From contig VDFB02275664.1 in the NCBI GenBank assembly GCA_007258455.2, positions 230,449-294,448 on the forward strand: DNA of 64,000 bases. Direction: 5' to 3'. Origin of the DNA: Sequoia sempervirens. Taxonomy: Eukaryota; Streptophyta; Pinopsida; Cupressales; Cupressaceae. Position 1 is the first letter of the stretch; each line of letters opens with the position of its first letter. The translations under genes were made by a program, and so were the position numbers. Shown piece by piece: positions 11,490-21,570 of this stretch. The notes under the pieces were generated by a model that saw nothing but the letters and a program-made list of their open reading frames with translations, was not told where the DNA came from and made no database searches.

Positions 11490-13030
11490 CTCACATGGTG
11501 AAATGCGCCCTTGAAGTTGAAGATGGGTGAAAAATTCTAAGTGTGAAAATTGGAAGCTCACCCCTCCAGATGCGCCTAGAGAAGGAGAGGATGATTTAAA
11601 AATTCTTCTAAGTGTTTCAAAGTGAAAGCTTACCCATGAATTTGCGCCCTTGCTTGGAAAGATGCCTAGAATTCTTCTAAGTGTTTCAAGGTGAAAGCTT
11701 ACCCATGAATATGCGCCTTTGGATGAGGGTGATTAAAATTTTACTAAGGCATGTGTAACTTGAAGCTACCACTCCCATATGCGCCCAAGAAGTTTGGAGA
11801 AGAAGAACCTCAAAATTCTTCTAAGTGTAAGAGACTTGAAGTAGGCCTATTCATTTGCGCCTTGCCTTGAGAGATTGAGTTGAAAAAATTTCTAAGTGTT
11901 TAAAACTCAAAGCTCACCCCTCCAGATGCACCTTGAAGAAGAGAGGGTAAATTTTTTCTAAGTGTTGATAAAATGAAAGCTCACATGGTGAAATGCGCCT
12001 TAGCAAGAAGTTGAAGTTTGAAAATTTGACTAAGGCAAACTAACTGAAAGCACAAGGTCTAATATGCGCCCCAAGCTAAGTGGAGAGGATAAAAAGTGTC
12101 TAAGTGTTTAAAATTAAAGCTTAGGGGTGGAATTGCGCCCAAGACAAGAAGGAGGTGATTGAAAAATGCTAAGTGTCTCAAATTTGAAGTAGCCCACCTC
12201 AAATGCGCCCCACTTGAAGAATGAAGTAGCAAAATGTTTCTAAGGCAAGTAAATTGAAAGGAGCCCACTTCATATGCGCCCTTGGCTGGAAGGCACCTAA
12301 AAAAATTTCTAAGTGTTTAAACTGACCCTCCTATATGTGCCTTGACTGAGATTGTGCTAAGTCTTTCCTAAAGTGTTAAAACTCAAAGCTTGACCTTTCA
12401 TTTGCGCCTGGAAAAGAGGGAAGGGTGCTTGAAATTTACTAAGGCACTTAAACTTGAAGAAGAGGACCTCATATGCGCCTTGAAGAAAGGATAAAAATGG
12501 AAAAGGATAACAAAATTTCCAAGTGATAGAAAATGGAACCTTAGGGTGGTGAATGCGCCTACACTTGAAAAAGCATTGGAAAGTTTTCTAAGTCTAAAAA
12601 ATGAAAATTGAAGGGTCCAAATGCGCCTTAGCAAGGATTAAGAGGTTGGGAAATATGCTTAAGATGAAAGCTCCAGCGATTATATGCGCCTAAGCTTAGG
12701 TAAGTGAGTGAGAATTTATCCAAGGCATCAATTGAAAGCTCTGGGGGTTGAATGCGCCCAACTTTGGGATGAATTAAGAAAGATTTTCTTAGGCGTATGA
12801 ATTCAAACTTGCTACTCCATGTGCGCCTGAGGGGGTATTGAAGGTATTCTAAGGCATTCAAATTGAAGGCTTGAGGGCTAAGTGCGCCTTAACTAAGAGG
12901 AAGGTGATTGAATATTTTTAAGGTGTATAAGTTTAAAAATAAGATTTCCTCTGTGCGCCTTGGGATAGAAGTGTTGAATTTTTTTCGAAGTGTGGAAAAG
13001 TTGAATGCTCATGGGTCCATATGCGCCTAA
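11490..13030 (+). repeat. ATGCGCC-centred tandem array, about 70-bp period
   Basis: About 23 diverged units of 60-80 bp. Each holds a TGCGCC core followed by an aag-rich stretch, then a tttctaagtgtt-like phrase and a gaaagctcac-like phrase before the next core. The core is better conserved than the spacer. The same array, inverted, fills 25505-26970 in element 2. Beyond 13030 the units decay. Confidence 0.8.
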
Positions 13031-13841
13031 GTCAAAGGGAGCTAAAAGGAAAACTTTTTTTAAAGGTGTTGGGATTAAAAACTCATGATGTTATATGTGC
13101 TTGGGTTTAAGTGTGGGTTTAAAAAAATTTCCTAAGGCGTTTAGATTTAAAGTTCAAAGAGGATATACGCCTAGCATAAAAAATCAAAAGGAAATTTTTG
13201 CAAGTTGATAAATACACCCAGGACTAAATGATGAATTATTTTCCTAAGGCATTTGAAATAAAATAAAATTTTCTCTAGACAAAAAGAAAAACGCCCCAAG
13301 CTGGAGAAATTAAACAAAGTTTGATTAAAATCATTTTCCAAAGTCTTAAAAAATTAAATGTTCCCCTTCAGTTTGGACACATGAAGTTTTTGAAGTCGGG
13401 AGATATTTATCATGGGGAAATTTTATTTTGGAAAATATTTTGGATGGAAAATAATTTTTCCTAGCAATTTTTAAAACGATGGAGCTCACTGTCGAAGTAT
13501 AAATTTTTCTAAGGCGCTGGAAAAATGAATAAAATTTCTCAAGTGAAATTAAATGGTGTTGAAATTAAATTTGAATAAAATATACGCCATTTTAAAGGAT
13601 GAGATTTTTAATGCTGGAGTAAATTTTAAATGAAATTTCTCGGAATTACTTCAGTCAACTGAAAATAACTGGGAGTCGAGGAGGGAAATTTTAAATTCAA
13701 ACGAGCAAAGAATCTCTAATATTAGCAAATTTCTATGACGACTGTATGACGGCTGAGAATATTCTCTCCTAAAATTGGAAAATTTCTAAGTAGTGGGGAA
13801 TGAATTAATGGCATTTGCTAAACTCGGCGCCCGCTTGCAGT

Positions 13842-13849
13842 TATAAAAA
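13842..13849 (+). promoter_or_regulatory. TATA box candidate for the element 1 gene
   Basis: TATAAAAA lies 430 bp upstream of the ATG at 14280. The intervening leader is rich in gag/gtt repeats (13890-14190) and ends in a pyrimidine-rich run with ttttgtag directly before ATG, a plausible 3' splice site. Inferred from position only. Confidence 0.45.
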
Positions 13850-14279
13850 CTCTGAAGTTTTTCATTCTTCTTCACAAAATTGCGAAGTTAAAAATTGTGT
13901 TGAGGCTGAAATTATTCGTTGAGTGAGTGAGAAATTTCTGAGTTGGATTATTTTTCTGAGTTACTGAAGTTGGAGAGTTGTTGAAGTTGAGAAAATTATT
14001 TCTCCAAGTTGCTAAAGTTGAGAGTTGCTGAGTGCTGAGAAGAAATAAAATCTGAAGTAGAAGTGCTGAGATTGATTTTTTCGAAGTGCTGAAAGTATTA
14101 TTGTTGCAAGTTGCTGAAGCTTGGAGCTTTTAATTTCGGAGTTGTATTTCTCGAGGTTTGGAGTTGGAGTTTTACTGCTGAAGTTTTTATTTATTTGCAG
14201 CCAACTCCACTTGCTAGCCATCTCACGAAATTTTTATTCTTAAAAGTTAGAATTATAATGCTTGATTTTTATTTTGTAG

Positions 14280-17200
14280 ATGGCTGAAAGTAGAAGAGGA
14301 AATGTTGCCGAAACAAGCAAGGCTGCAGCCAAAGCTAGAAATGTTGAAGCTGGCAAAGAAAATGCTTCCAAGTAGGCCATTATTAAACAGCTGAAGAAGT
14401 CTTTTATTCCGGAATTAAAGTTTGTGTCGAAGTTGGGAGGTTTGATTGACACCAACCTCGGTTCTTTCAACCTCGAAGCATTTAAGAGAAGAATATATGG
14501 GCAAGGTGGTTATCCTCCATCGGTGACTTCGCACAATATTGTAAAGAGCGGGTTATATGCAGCTGCCGATTTTCCACTAGCAGTTCGATGTCATGAGCTG
14601 ATTATGGAGTGTGCGAACTTCTACAATTCAGACCACCGGATGATTGTTTCTCCAAATGGCATGTTGCTGGCCAACCTCGCACCTGATGCAATTGGCGAAG
14701 CGTTCAGGATTCCAGCCAGGGACAAAATGTTGTACAAGTCCAAGGAGAGAGCCAATAAGATGTATGCTACATCTTTTGATAAGTGTGCTAAGAGGATCAA
14801 CATGACGTGGATGAGGAAGCCAAAGCCTCCTGGTGCCAAATTGCTGAAGCAAATCATCTCAGAAGAACTAATGAAAGAATATTGCGATTTGATCATGATG
14901 CTCAGCTGGGTGAATGGCAGCCCACAAGCATATGCGTTTGAGCCATGGATGTTCTTCTATATCAGCGTGGTGCTGGAGGGGAAAGAATGTGTTGATTGGG
15001 CGACAATGATCAGTGACAACATTGATGAGTAGTTCAGAAATCTAAGAAGGACAAAGACATTCTACATGAGCTCATATGTCATTTATATGCTAGCTCGAAT
15101 GAAGAAATATAAGGGGTTGACGTACCAGGAGCCGATCAGATGTGGCCACAATCAATTCAAGATTCATGAATCTTGCAGGCAGTTACATCTGACGAGCACC
15201 TCTCACTTCAAAAGAGTGAACGATGCCTTTACAATGTACATCACGAGGACTCTTCAGCGGAGATTGCAACAAAGAATATCTGAAGAAGCACAAATGCTGA
15301 TCGAGGAGTACGGGTTTTGGTTTGTCCAATTCCCAAAGTTCACTTATTTAAGGTTGTCAAGGTACCATTCATATGCCTACCGACTACCGAGGTATCCCAC
15401 AAATAGAGTGATAATGCTCAAGCTGTCTAGGCAACTTGTAGCCTATGACAAAATTATAAGGAAGAAGAAAGGAGGTTTGCACTTCCCTATTGTTTTGGGA
15501 AACTCGCTTGAGGAGTGCTCTTCTTTACAGGCAGCCAAGGAGGCAAAAGAGGAATTGTAGTTCTACCACCTCACTCTCCACACCAGCCGGCAGGACTTTG
15601 ATCCTCAAGGGAAGATTGGAACTGTGCAAGGCGAAGAATATAGGCACAAGGCTCACTTAGAAGATTTTTGGGCGAATGCAGGAGACGAAGTTGAAATCAG
15701 AAGGAGGATGTTCTCTAGATTGCCCCTGAAGTTGATCAGAGGATGTGAGGTTGTCCAAGTTCCAAATCAAGTAGATGAAGATGCCAGACTTACTCACTCG
15801 GACTATGAGTCAATAAAGGACACACCAATCCTACTGCCAGATTGGGCAGAGCCAGAGATTACAAACTTAGACACTTTGTCTATGCTTGTCTTGACTTTCA
15901 CAAGGAGTTGGGTGGATGGGCATGTTCATAGGCTGAAGAGAAGATCAATTTCCCTCTCGTACAATCTCATGGGCGATCGGAGGCCACCAGTGTCAGCGAA
16001 GAAGAGGAAACAAATAGCCCAAGCTACAGGGCCACAACAGGAGGAAGAACCAATACAGCCTGAGCCTCAGAGGTCAGAAGAGACGTCACCTACATAGTTG
16101 TTGGCTCAATCCTCTAGCGTACATGAAGTCTCAATGTTTTCAAATTAGAGGGTTGGAGAGAATGAAGAGCAAGAAATTGGAGAAGTCAACTAGCCATTGT
16201 CTAGAGAACTTGATAGTCAGAGTGCCAATGCTCCTGAGGGTGTCGATCAGCTAGAAGAAGGAGATGAAACAGAGACATACATTTGCTTTGATCGTGCACT
16301 TGAGGCGGCCTTTGAGGATGAAACGGAGCCTAATGTTAAGGGTTTTGAGGAGGATAGCCAGTGTATGGAGGAAAATGAGCCTCAGCCGAATGTTGCTCAA
16401 GAAGAAGTTTGTGAAGTTGAGGCAATAGAGGAGTAGCCCCTTATTGTCTATGGCACTCGGAAGAATGTTCCAAATTTGCTCTCACGCGCGATAAGGAGAG
16501 ATCAGGAGGATGACACGGACCCGACAGTAGAAATGGAAGAGCTCCTAAATAGAATAAGTGAGTCACCTAAAAGAAAGAGAGCCAGGAAGCACTCCAGGAT
16601 GGAAACGAATGAGGCTGGTTCTCTCACTCTCCATGTTGCAGTTCCAAGGGAGGAGTGTGATCTGGGTGATGTGATGCTTGAGAGTTACACTGTTACTACG
16701 ATTGAATTAGGGCGTCCCTCCGAAGCACAAGTTGTTGAGGAGGCTGAAAATTCCTTCCAGGCGCTGAAGGATAGGTTGGTGCGAAAGGAGGAAAAGTACA
16801 AGAAATTGAAGAAGGAGCATAGGGCATTAGTTGGGTATGTGCGACATCTAGCACAACCGTGTGCTCAGGAGAACCCAACGGTGGAGCTTCCAGTTGAGCT
16901 TCCACAAGAGTTGATCAGTGGGCTCGAAGAGATGAAAAAGGCCATTCAAGAGGGAGATAAGTGGATTGTCGATGTCCGTGCTGAGGCAGAAAAATTCATG
17001 ATTGATCTTGCCTCCTCTTTCCAGCATGTTTCTGGTATCCTCTCACGCTTGGAAAATATCCAACAGGATTGGTATGACACACATATATTTCAAGATAAGA
17101 CCATTCCACGCCTGGCTGTTCTGATGCACATACCTGTGCAGACTTTGGTTGATGAAGGGGTGATCCAAGCAGAGGATAGATATGATTTTCCAGGATGGTA

Positions 17201-17654
17201 TTCTGCTGCTTTAACTGGCAGAGGTTTCTTCGACATGGAAAAAATGGAGTCTGCCAAGATCAAAAAGGCAATGGGAAATATTCACGAAGGCATCCTCAAT
17301 ACGCTGGAAGCGTTATTCTCTAGAAGGCTAACTCTCGAGGAGGTGGAAATAGATGGATTGAAGGGGAGGTTGCAGCCGTTCTTCTCTGAGATGAGGGTGT
17401 TTGCTCAACTGTACTTTGAAAATATCTCTACATTCTCGGCCATCATTTAGAGCACACAGGAATCTATCGAGAGTTGGAGAAAGTCTTGTGACAGGTAGGA
17501 ACAGATGATTGCTATTCTTGTATATTATCTCAATCTTACTTCAGCAATTTCAAAACAGGAAGTTGATGAAGTGCTGGCCCGGTTTGTAGCTTACGCGGTC
17601 AGAGAGAAGAGCAATGGAAACAAAGTCATGGACGAGAATCTTCTAGAAGGATAG
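14280..17654 (+). pseudogene. Element 1 protein: 1,124-codon frame with nine amber stops
   Basis: One frame from ATG 14280 to TAG 17652 has no insertion or deletion. It is crossed by TAG at 14373, 15030, 15558, 16095, 16146, 16191, 16434, 17448 and 17496, and by no TAA or TGA. The globular part (to about residue 600) has PWMFFYISVVLEGK, then SSYVIYMLARMKKYKGL, WFVQFPKFTYLR and LEDFWANAGDEVE. All of these have counterparts in the element 3 protein. After a KKRK basic stretch (about residue 578) comes an acidic, Glu-rich linker, then a second basic run (PKRKRARKH, about 16570), a Lys/Glu coiled coil near 16780 and a helical C-terminus. Weak likeness to plant transposon-associated ORF1-type domains (FY...-V..NG....L..D.I...F.I) is inference. 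Function unknown. Confidence 0.75.
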
Positions 17655-17827
17655 TGGGCTTTAATTGCCCATAGTGGTTAAGGAGGAATCTGCTATTTTT
17701 GTACTAATTAATTACGCCACTCCACCTTCTGGCAGTTTTTAGGGCACAATCTTGTCTAGGGCTGAGGTGGCTCGATCTAAGCCATCCATTGTAATTCGAT
17801 CTGGACCATCCATTGAGATTGGCTAGC

Positions 17828-17835
17828 TATATAAA
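17828..17835 (+). promoter_or_regulatory. TATA box of the LTR promoter, element 1
   Basis: TATATAAA in the context agctatataaagggg is conserved in element 2 (24460-24467, minus strand), together with the following gagtcccctcatttgta. It lies about 175 bp after the coding frame and about 940 bp before the element end, as expected for a U3/R boundary. Confidence 0.65.
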
Positions 17836-17849
17836 GGGGAGTCCCCTCA

Positions 17850-18777
17850 TTTGTACACTAGTAGACATTAGATCAGACTAGAGAGTAGACATTTTGCTAG
17901 ATCTTAGAGAGACAGTTAGAGTTAAAATAGTTTCATTGCATTGTTTGAAGGAGAAGGAAAATTCTTCCTTTGAGAATTTTGTAAGGAATTGTTACGAAGG
18001 CTATCATAATAAAAGAGTTTCATTGATTGGTGAATTTTTCTTTCATTATGAGCAGTTAGTGAGGTTTCTTCACCCTTCGACTTCAAGTAGAACTTAAAGA
18101 TAGAGTAATTCTCATTTTCATGCAAGTAGTTAGTTATGGGTGGTTGTGTTTGATTTAAGTGAGCTTCATTAATCCATACCACTAACAAGCTTATTGATGG
18201 TAAGTTTGTCCTGCGTGATCAACTGGAATACCTTTTAGACTTAACTTTGGTCAAGATTCATGTGTATGTATGCATCGTTTTGATGGTATTTGCATTGTTG
18301 AATCGTGATTTGAACATCTTTTCGCTCCCTTGAAGATTGCACCAACCTTGTCGAAGCTGTCCAACGGGAGGTAAGACAACGTTTGGTTAAAGTTCATTGA
18401 AGTTAAGCTCAATACCTCTTGCATTTAGACTAGGACATAATTTTCTAATCTCTGTAGCCATTCAATTCAGTTTAATTTTGGTTAGTTTTAGGAAAAGTCA
18501 TACATCAACGCTAAATCATCCGCACGAAAATCCCCTTCAAATCATCAATCTGTTGTCAGCTGCAAGCCTTTTGAACAATTGTGTAAGTCCCCTCGTAAAA
18601 ACAACATATCACAACGAACCGACTGAGGGTATTCCAAAGCATTTCGGAACCTTGGAGTTGAACGTGCGATGTTTCTTGCAATCTTAGCGCACAAAATTCT
18701 TTGATCAAGAGAGAATGGAGTAGCCTTCGAATTACTTTGTTCTGCTGATTGGTGCAGTCATGAAAATCACATCAACA
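17850..18777 (+). other. R-U5-like terminal segment, element 1
   Basis: No gene. The segment matches the minus strand of 23545-24440 in element 2 down to the shared end CACATCAACA. This shows that both share an LTR-like 3' end downstream of the TATA box. Confidence 0.65.
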
Positions 18778-20128
18778 CCTAGCCCTAATCACCCTTTATA
18801 TCATCATTAATAGGCCCCTATGACCCCACATTGTGCATCTCAAGGCTTATTTTGATAAAAGACTTCATGAAATCAACATATAAACCTGATTTCTTCACTC
18901 CCCGACAATCCAATTGGCAAAAGAGCCCCTGTGGGACCCATTCGCCACTTTGGGCAAATGATTCCCATCTAGGTGGGACTAAGTCACCTAGAGTGGTGAA
19001 TGAGTCCCATTTGGGCTATTTTCGAGGTTTGAGCAGGAAAAATTGGGTTTTAAGTTTTATTTTCTTCAATGTTGGCCTGGGGGATCAAATTAATGGGCAT
19101 TTTTGGTGGGTTGCCTAGATAAGCAGGATTTTAAACCCTAATTCATGATTCATTCATTATTCATTCATCATTCATCATGCATTCAAGTTGAGCAACCTAG
19201 GGTTAGGTCATTTAGAGACCATTCAAGATTCTTCATCCATTGTTGCAGCAATTCAAGATCTATCATCATGGCAAGTCTCTAATTCCATTATTTCATGTTC
19301 ATGCTTCATCTTATTTTTTCATTTGGTTTAATTATCTAAACGGGGTTTGACCAAGGCAAACCCCCACGCCCTAACATTCAATACTTTTGTTCTATTTCTT
19401 TGTGTGATTGCAGATCTAGGTACCTTGAAGGCTTGGAGATAATTGAAGAATAGGTTGCAAATTTGTTGGAGACATCTCCTTATTGGCTAGGTCAAAATAT
19501 CCACAAAAAGTCACTTACAGTGCCAAAAATCAAGGTTTCGGATCCGGACACTTGGAGGAGCAGAAAGAGAAGACCGAGAGATTTAGATTCCACTTTCGAA
19601 TTTTTAGAAAATCCAAAGTGGACTCAAACACCATTAGTGGTGTATAAGTCCCACTGTACATATTTTTCAAAGATTTATGTAGATTTTGATACCCACTTGG
19701 CTAAAACGGGCTCCAATGCAGTTTTTCAAATTTGGGACTGATTCGCCTAGAATGGCATATGAGTCCTAGTAGTTCAAAATTTTAGGATCAGCAGCATTTC
19801 CAATCTTCAACACATTTCCAGGCCCACACTTTCTATTTTATAGCTTTATGTTTCATTTTATTTACATTTCTAAGTCATTTTCTAAGTCTTTTTGCATATC
19901 ACAGCATGTTTCCAAACATCTTGTATTTTCTTAGTTTTGCATTAGTAGTTAATCTTCTTTATCAATTTCCAGCCTTAGGGACAATCTCCTTTGGCAGATT
20001 TCAATCCCTATTGCATTGGAATCTCAAGGATTTATTCTTGAGTGTGAGCTTTGTGAAATCAAACTCTTCCTCCATTCCCCTTTTGGTGTGACTAAGGGAA
20101 GTTGTGCACTCCATTTCCATTGTCTACA
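18778..20128 (+). repeat. 3' LTR of element A, right part
   Basis: Resumes with the duplicated CCTAG and follows 4893-6273 to the end TGTCTACA (one change from TGTCCACA of the 5' LTR). The 18778-20128 segment shows scattered substitutions and small indels against the 5' LTR, so A is not a recent insertion. Confidence 0.9.
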
Positions 20129-20133
20129 AGAGG

Positions 20134-20293
20134 ATATCTAGTTCAAACATGGGTTCATCCATGACTTGTGGTATGGGAGGAACAACCATAGAAGTTAGTG
20201 TAGATCGATTATCCTCACGTGGGATATTATTAAGGGATAACTCAGCTATGTGCTTAGCTTTAAAATTTTGATATGATGCAATAATATTATGCA
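20134..20293 (-). pseudogene. Minus-strand coding remnant (part 2, right of element A)
   Basis: Read on the minus strand this gives an open stretch including MVVPPIPQVMDEPMFELDIL. It joins in frame with 4452-4320 once element A and one TSD copy are removed. No domain recognised. The minus-strand match ends near 20293, where plus-strand gypsy-like sequence begins. Confidence 0.4.
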
Positions 20294-20910
20294 AAATCTT
20301 TTAAAAGATAGACTAATAGTTGTTTCAGAAATAAGATTGTTGGTTTCATATAAGCCATACTCGATTTGGTATGATGAAAAATATTTCAAGTCAGTATCAC
20401 TATGTCCTTGAACATAATACTAAGGGATGTACGCATCTTCGACATATTGTCCAAGAACAAATTAATAATGGTACCATTCAAATTGGTGACAAGAAATAGA
20501 ATTCGAATAAATTTGTTGCCAAACCTAGTCAATAATTTTTAGATTTACACCCATCCCTTTCCTTCTCATTCAACAAATTTCGTAAAAGATAGACTAATAA
20601 TTATTTCAGAAATCTTTTAAAAGATAGACTAATAATTGTTTCAGAAATAAGATTGTTTGTTTCATATAAGCCATACTCAATTTGGTATGATGAAATATAT
20701 TTCAAGTCAATATCACTATGTCCTTGGACATAATACTAAGGGATGTACACTTCTTCAACATATTGTCCAAGAACAAATTAATAATGGTACCATTCAAATT
20801 GGTGACAAGAAATAGAATGCGAATAAATTTGTTGCCAAACCTAGTCAATAATTTTTAGATTTACACCAATCCCTTTCCTTCTCATTCAACAAATTTCGTA
20901 ACAAGCACAA
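20294..20910 (+). repeat. 316-bp tandem duplication of a gag CHHC segment
   Basis: 20294-20609 is repeated from 20610 with few differences. Each copy reads on the plus strand as a decayed gypsy gag C-terminus (YHYVLEHNTKGCTHLRHIV), the CHHC-like motif with its first Cys lost, each followed by an in-frame stop. Confidence 0.6.
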
Positions 20911-20968
20911 CTTTAACTCCTACATATTTTCAATACATACACATGGTTGATGTTGCGGGCTTGATTCT

Positions 20969-21570
20969 TTGAAAGATTGTGACATTAACATATCACTGAG
21001 TTCAAGTGGTCTTACATATAATGGAGAGTATAGGCCTCTTTATAATCCTACTTATTTTAATGAGAAGATCATCAATGTTGTTCTTGTTGATCTTGCTTGC
21101 AAGGTAAATATTATCATGAAAGAAATATTGTTTATCAATTTATTTTATATGGTCTTTCTTTATTTCCTATGGGTTTTATTACTTTGTTAGTCCAAGCTGG
21201 ACCCAAGTCAATAGACATCATATTTGTTGTGATTCTTGAATTTGATCTCTTCAGAGTGAAAGTAGGAATTCTATGGCTAGTTTCCATGAAAGTGGTTGCT
21301 TTGATAGTCCAAAAATGTTTAAAATTTCTTCATAATGATGTGTACACTATCCAAGACACTAAATACAAGCCACTTCTATTTCGTGAGGGCTTTTCCTTAG
21401 ATCACTTTTGGCCTACTCTACTTGGCCCATTGCAACCTCCTGGTAATTTACTTTTTAAAGTTTATTTAAAGTTCAAAGCGAGTTGCTTAGTGTCCTCTTT
21501 TGTAGCTCCATCTTCTTCTACTCCTGTGGTCTCTCCAATCACATCTAGTCCATTACAACAACATGCTTGA
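20969..21570 (+). pseudogene. Degraded gypsy aspartic protease
   Basis: VLVDLACKVNIIMKE (about 21081-21125) occupies the place of the protease LVD-G-S motif, with the catalytic Gly and Ser lost. After a frameshift the 21097-21570 frame keeps the later landmark CLKFLHNDVYTIQ (about 21320-21360), which corresponds to the K(F/Y)-x-(Y/H)N-x strand of Tat proteases. With the CHHC motif just upstream this follows the usual gag-protease order. It is older and more decayed than the protease of element A. Confidence 0.5.

Larger units (their letters stand above)
9790..18777 (+). mobile_element. Giant element 1: 8,988-bp ORF-bearing LTR-like unit
   Basis: Begins TGTTGTGACC and ends CACATCAACA, with a perfect 5-bp terminal inverted repeat TGTTG/CAACA. 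It is flanked by CCTAG on both sides (9785-9789, 18778-18782). The empty site is preserved in the 5' LTR of A near 4888. TG/CA ends with a 5-bp TSD are the signature of retroviral integration, yet the sequence after the left end does not recur before the right end. The unit therefore behaves as one LTR, that is a solo LTR of unusual length. Order inside: dyad field, GCGCC array, a TATA box at 13842, a 1,124-codon frame, a second TATA at 17828, and about 930 bp of R-U5-like sequence. The main alternative is a full element whose LTRs are unrecognisable. Confidence 0.8.
4453..20128 (+). mobile_element. LTR retrotransposon A, Tat/Ogre-like, non-autonomous
   Basis: Two LTRs with ends TGTGGACA and TGTCCACA (TGTCTACA in the second) bound an internal region of 3,068 bp carrying a gag-like remnant, an aspartic protease and a G-patch segment. 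No reverse transcriptase, RNase H or integrase is present, so mobility would depend on a partner element. A primer-binding site and a polypurine tract sit in the expected places. The flanks are GGAGG (4448-4452) and AGAGG (20129-20133), a 5-bp TSD with one mismatch. The 3' LTR is split by element 1. The protease-plus-G-patch arrangement is typical of Ty3/gypsy Tat/Ogre-type lineages; the lineage call is inference from protein motifs. Confidence 0.85.

Noticed and set aside
14621..14896. Minus-strand frames of 74-91 codons
   Set aside because: Antisense to the element 1 coding frame; no motifs of their own.
14280..17654. Alternative genetic code or programmed amber suppression
   Set aside because: Element 3 also has TAA stops and two frameshifts, and element 2 has TGA stops around its stub. 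Decay at CAG sites is simpler. Kept as a test rather than a claim.
9790..18777. Reading element 1 as a complete retrotransposon with two short LTRs
   Set aside because: I looked for the start sequence recurring before the right end and for the last kilobase recurring after the left end; neither is visible. No primer site follows any internal CA end.
9790..18777. Element 1 as a DNA transposon or a host gene captured between repeats
   Set aside because: TG/CA ends with a 5-bp TSD, the conserved TATA and terminal segment, and a family of three such units fit an LTR better; no transposase motif is present.
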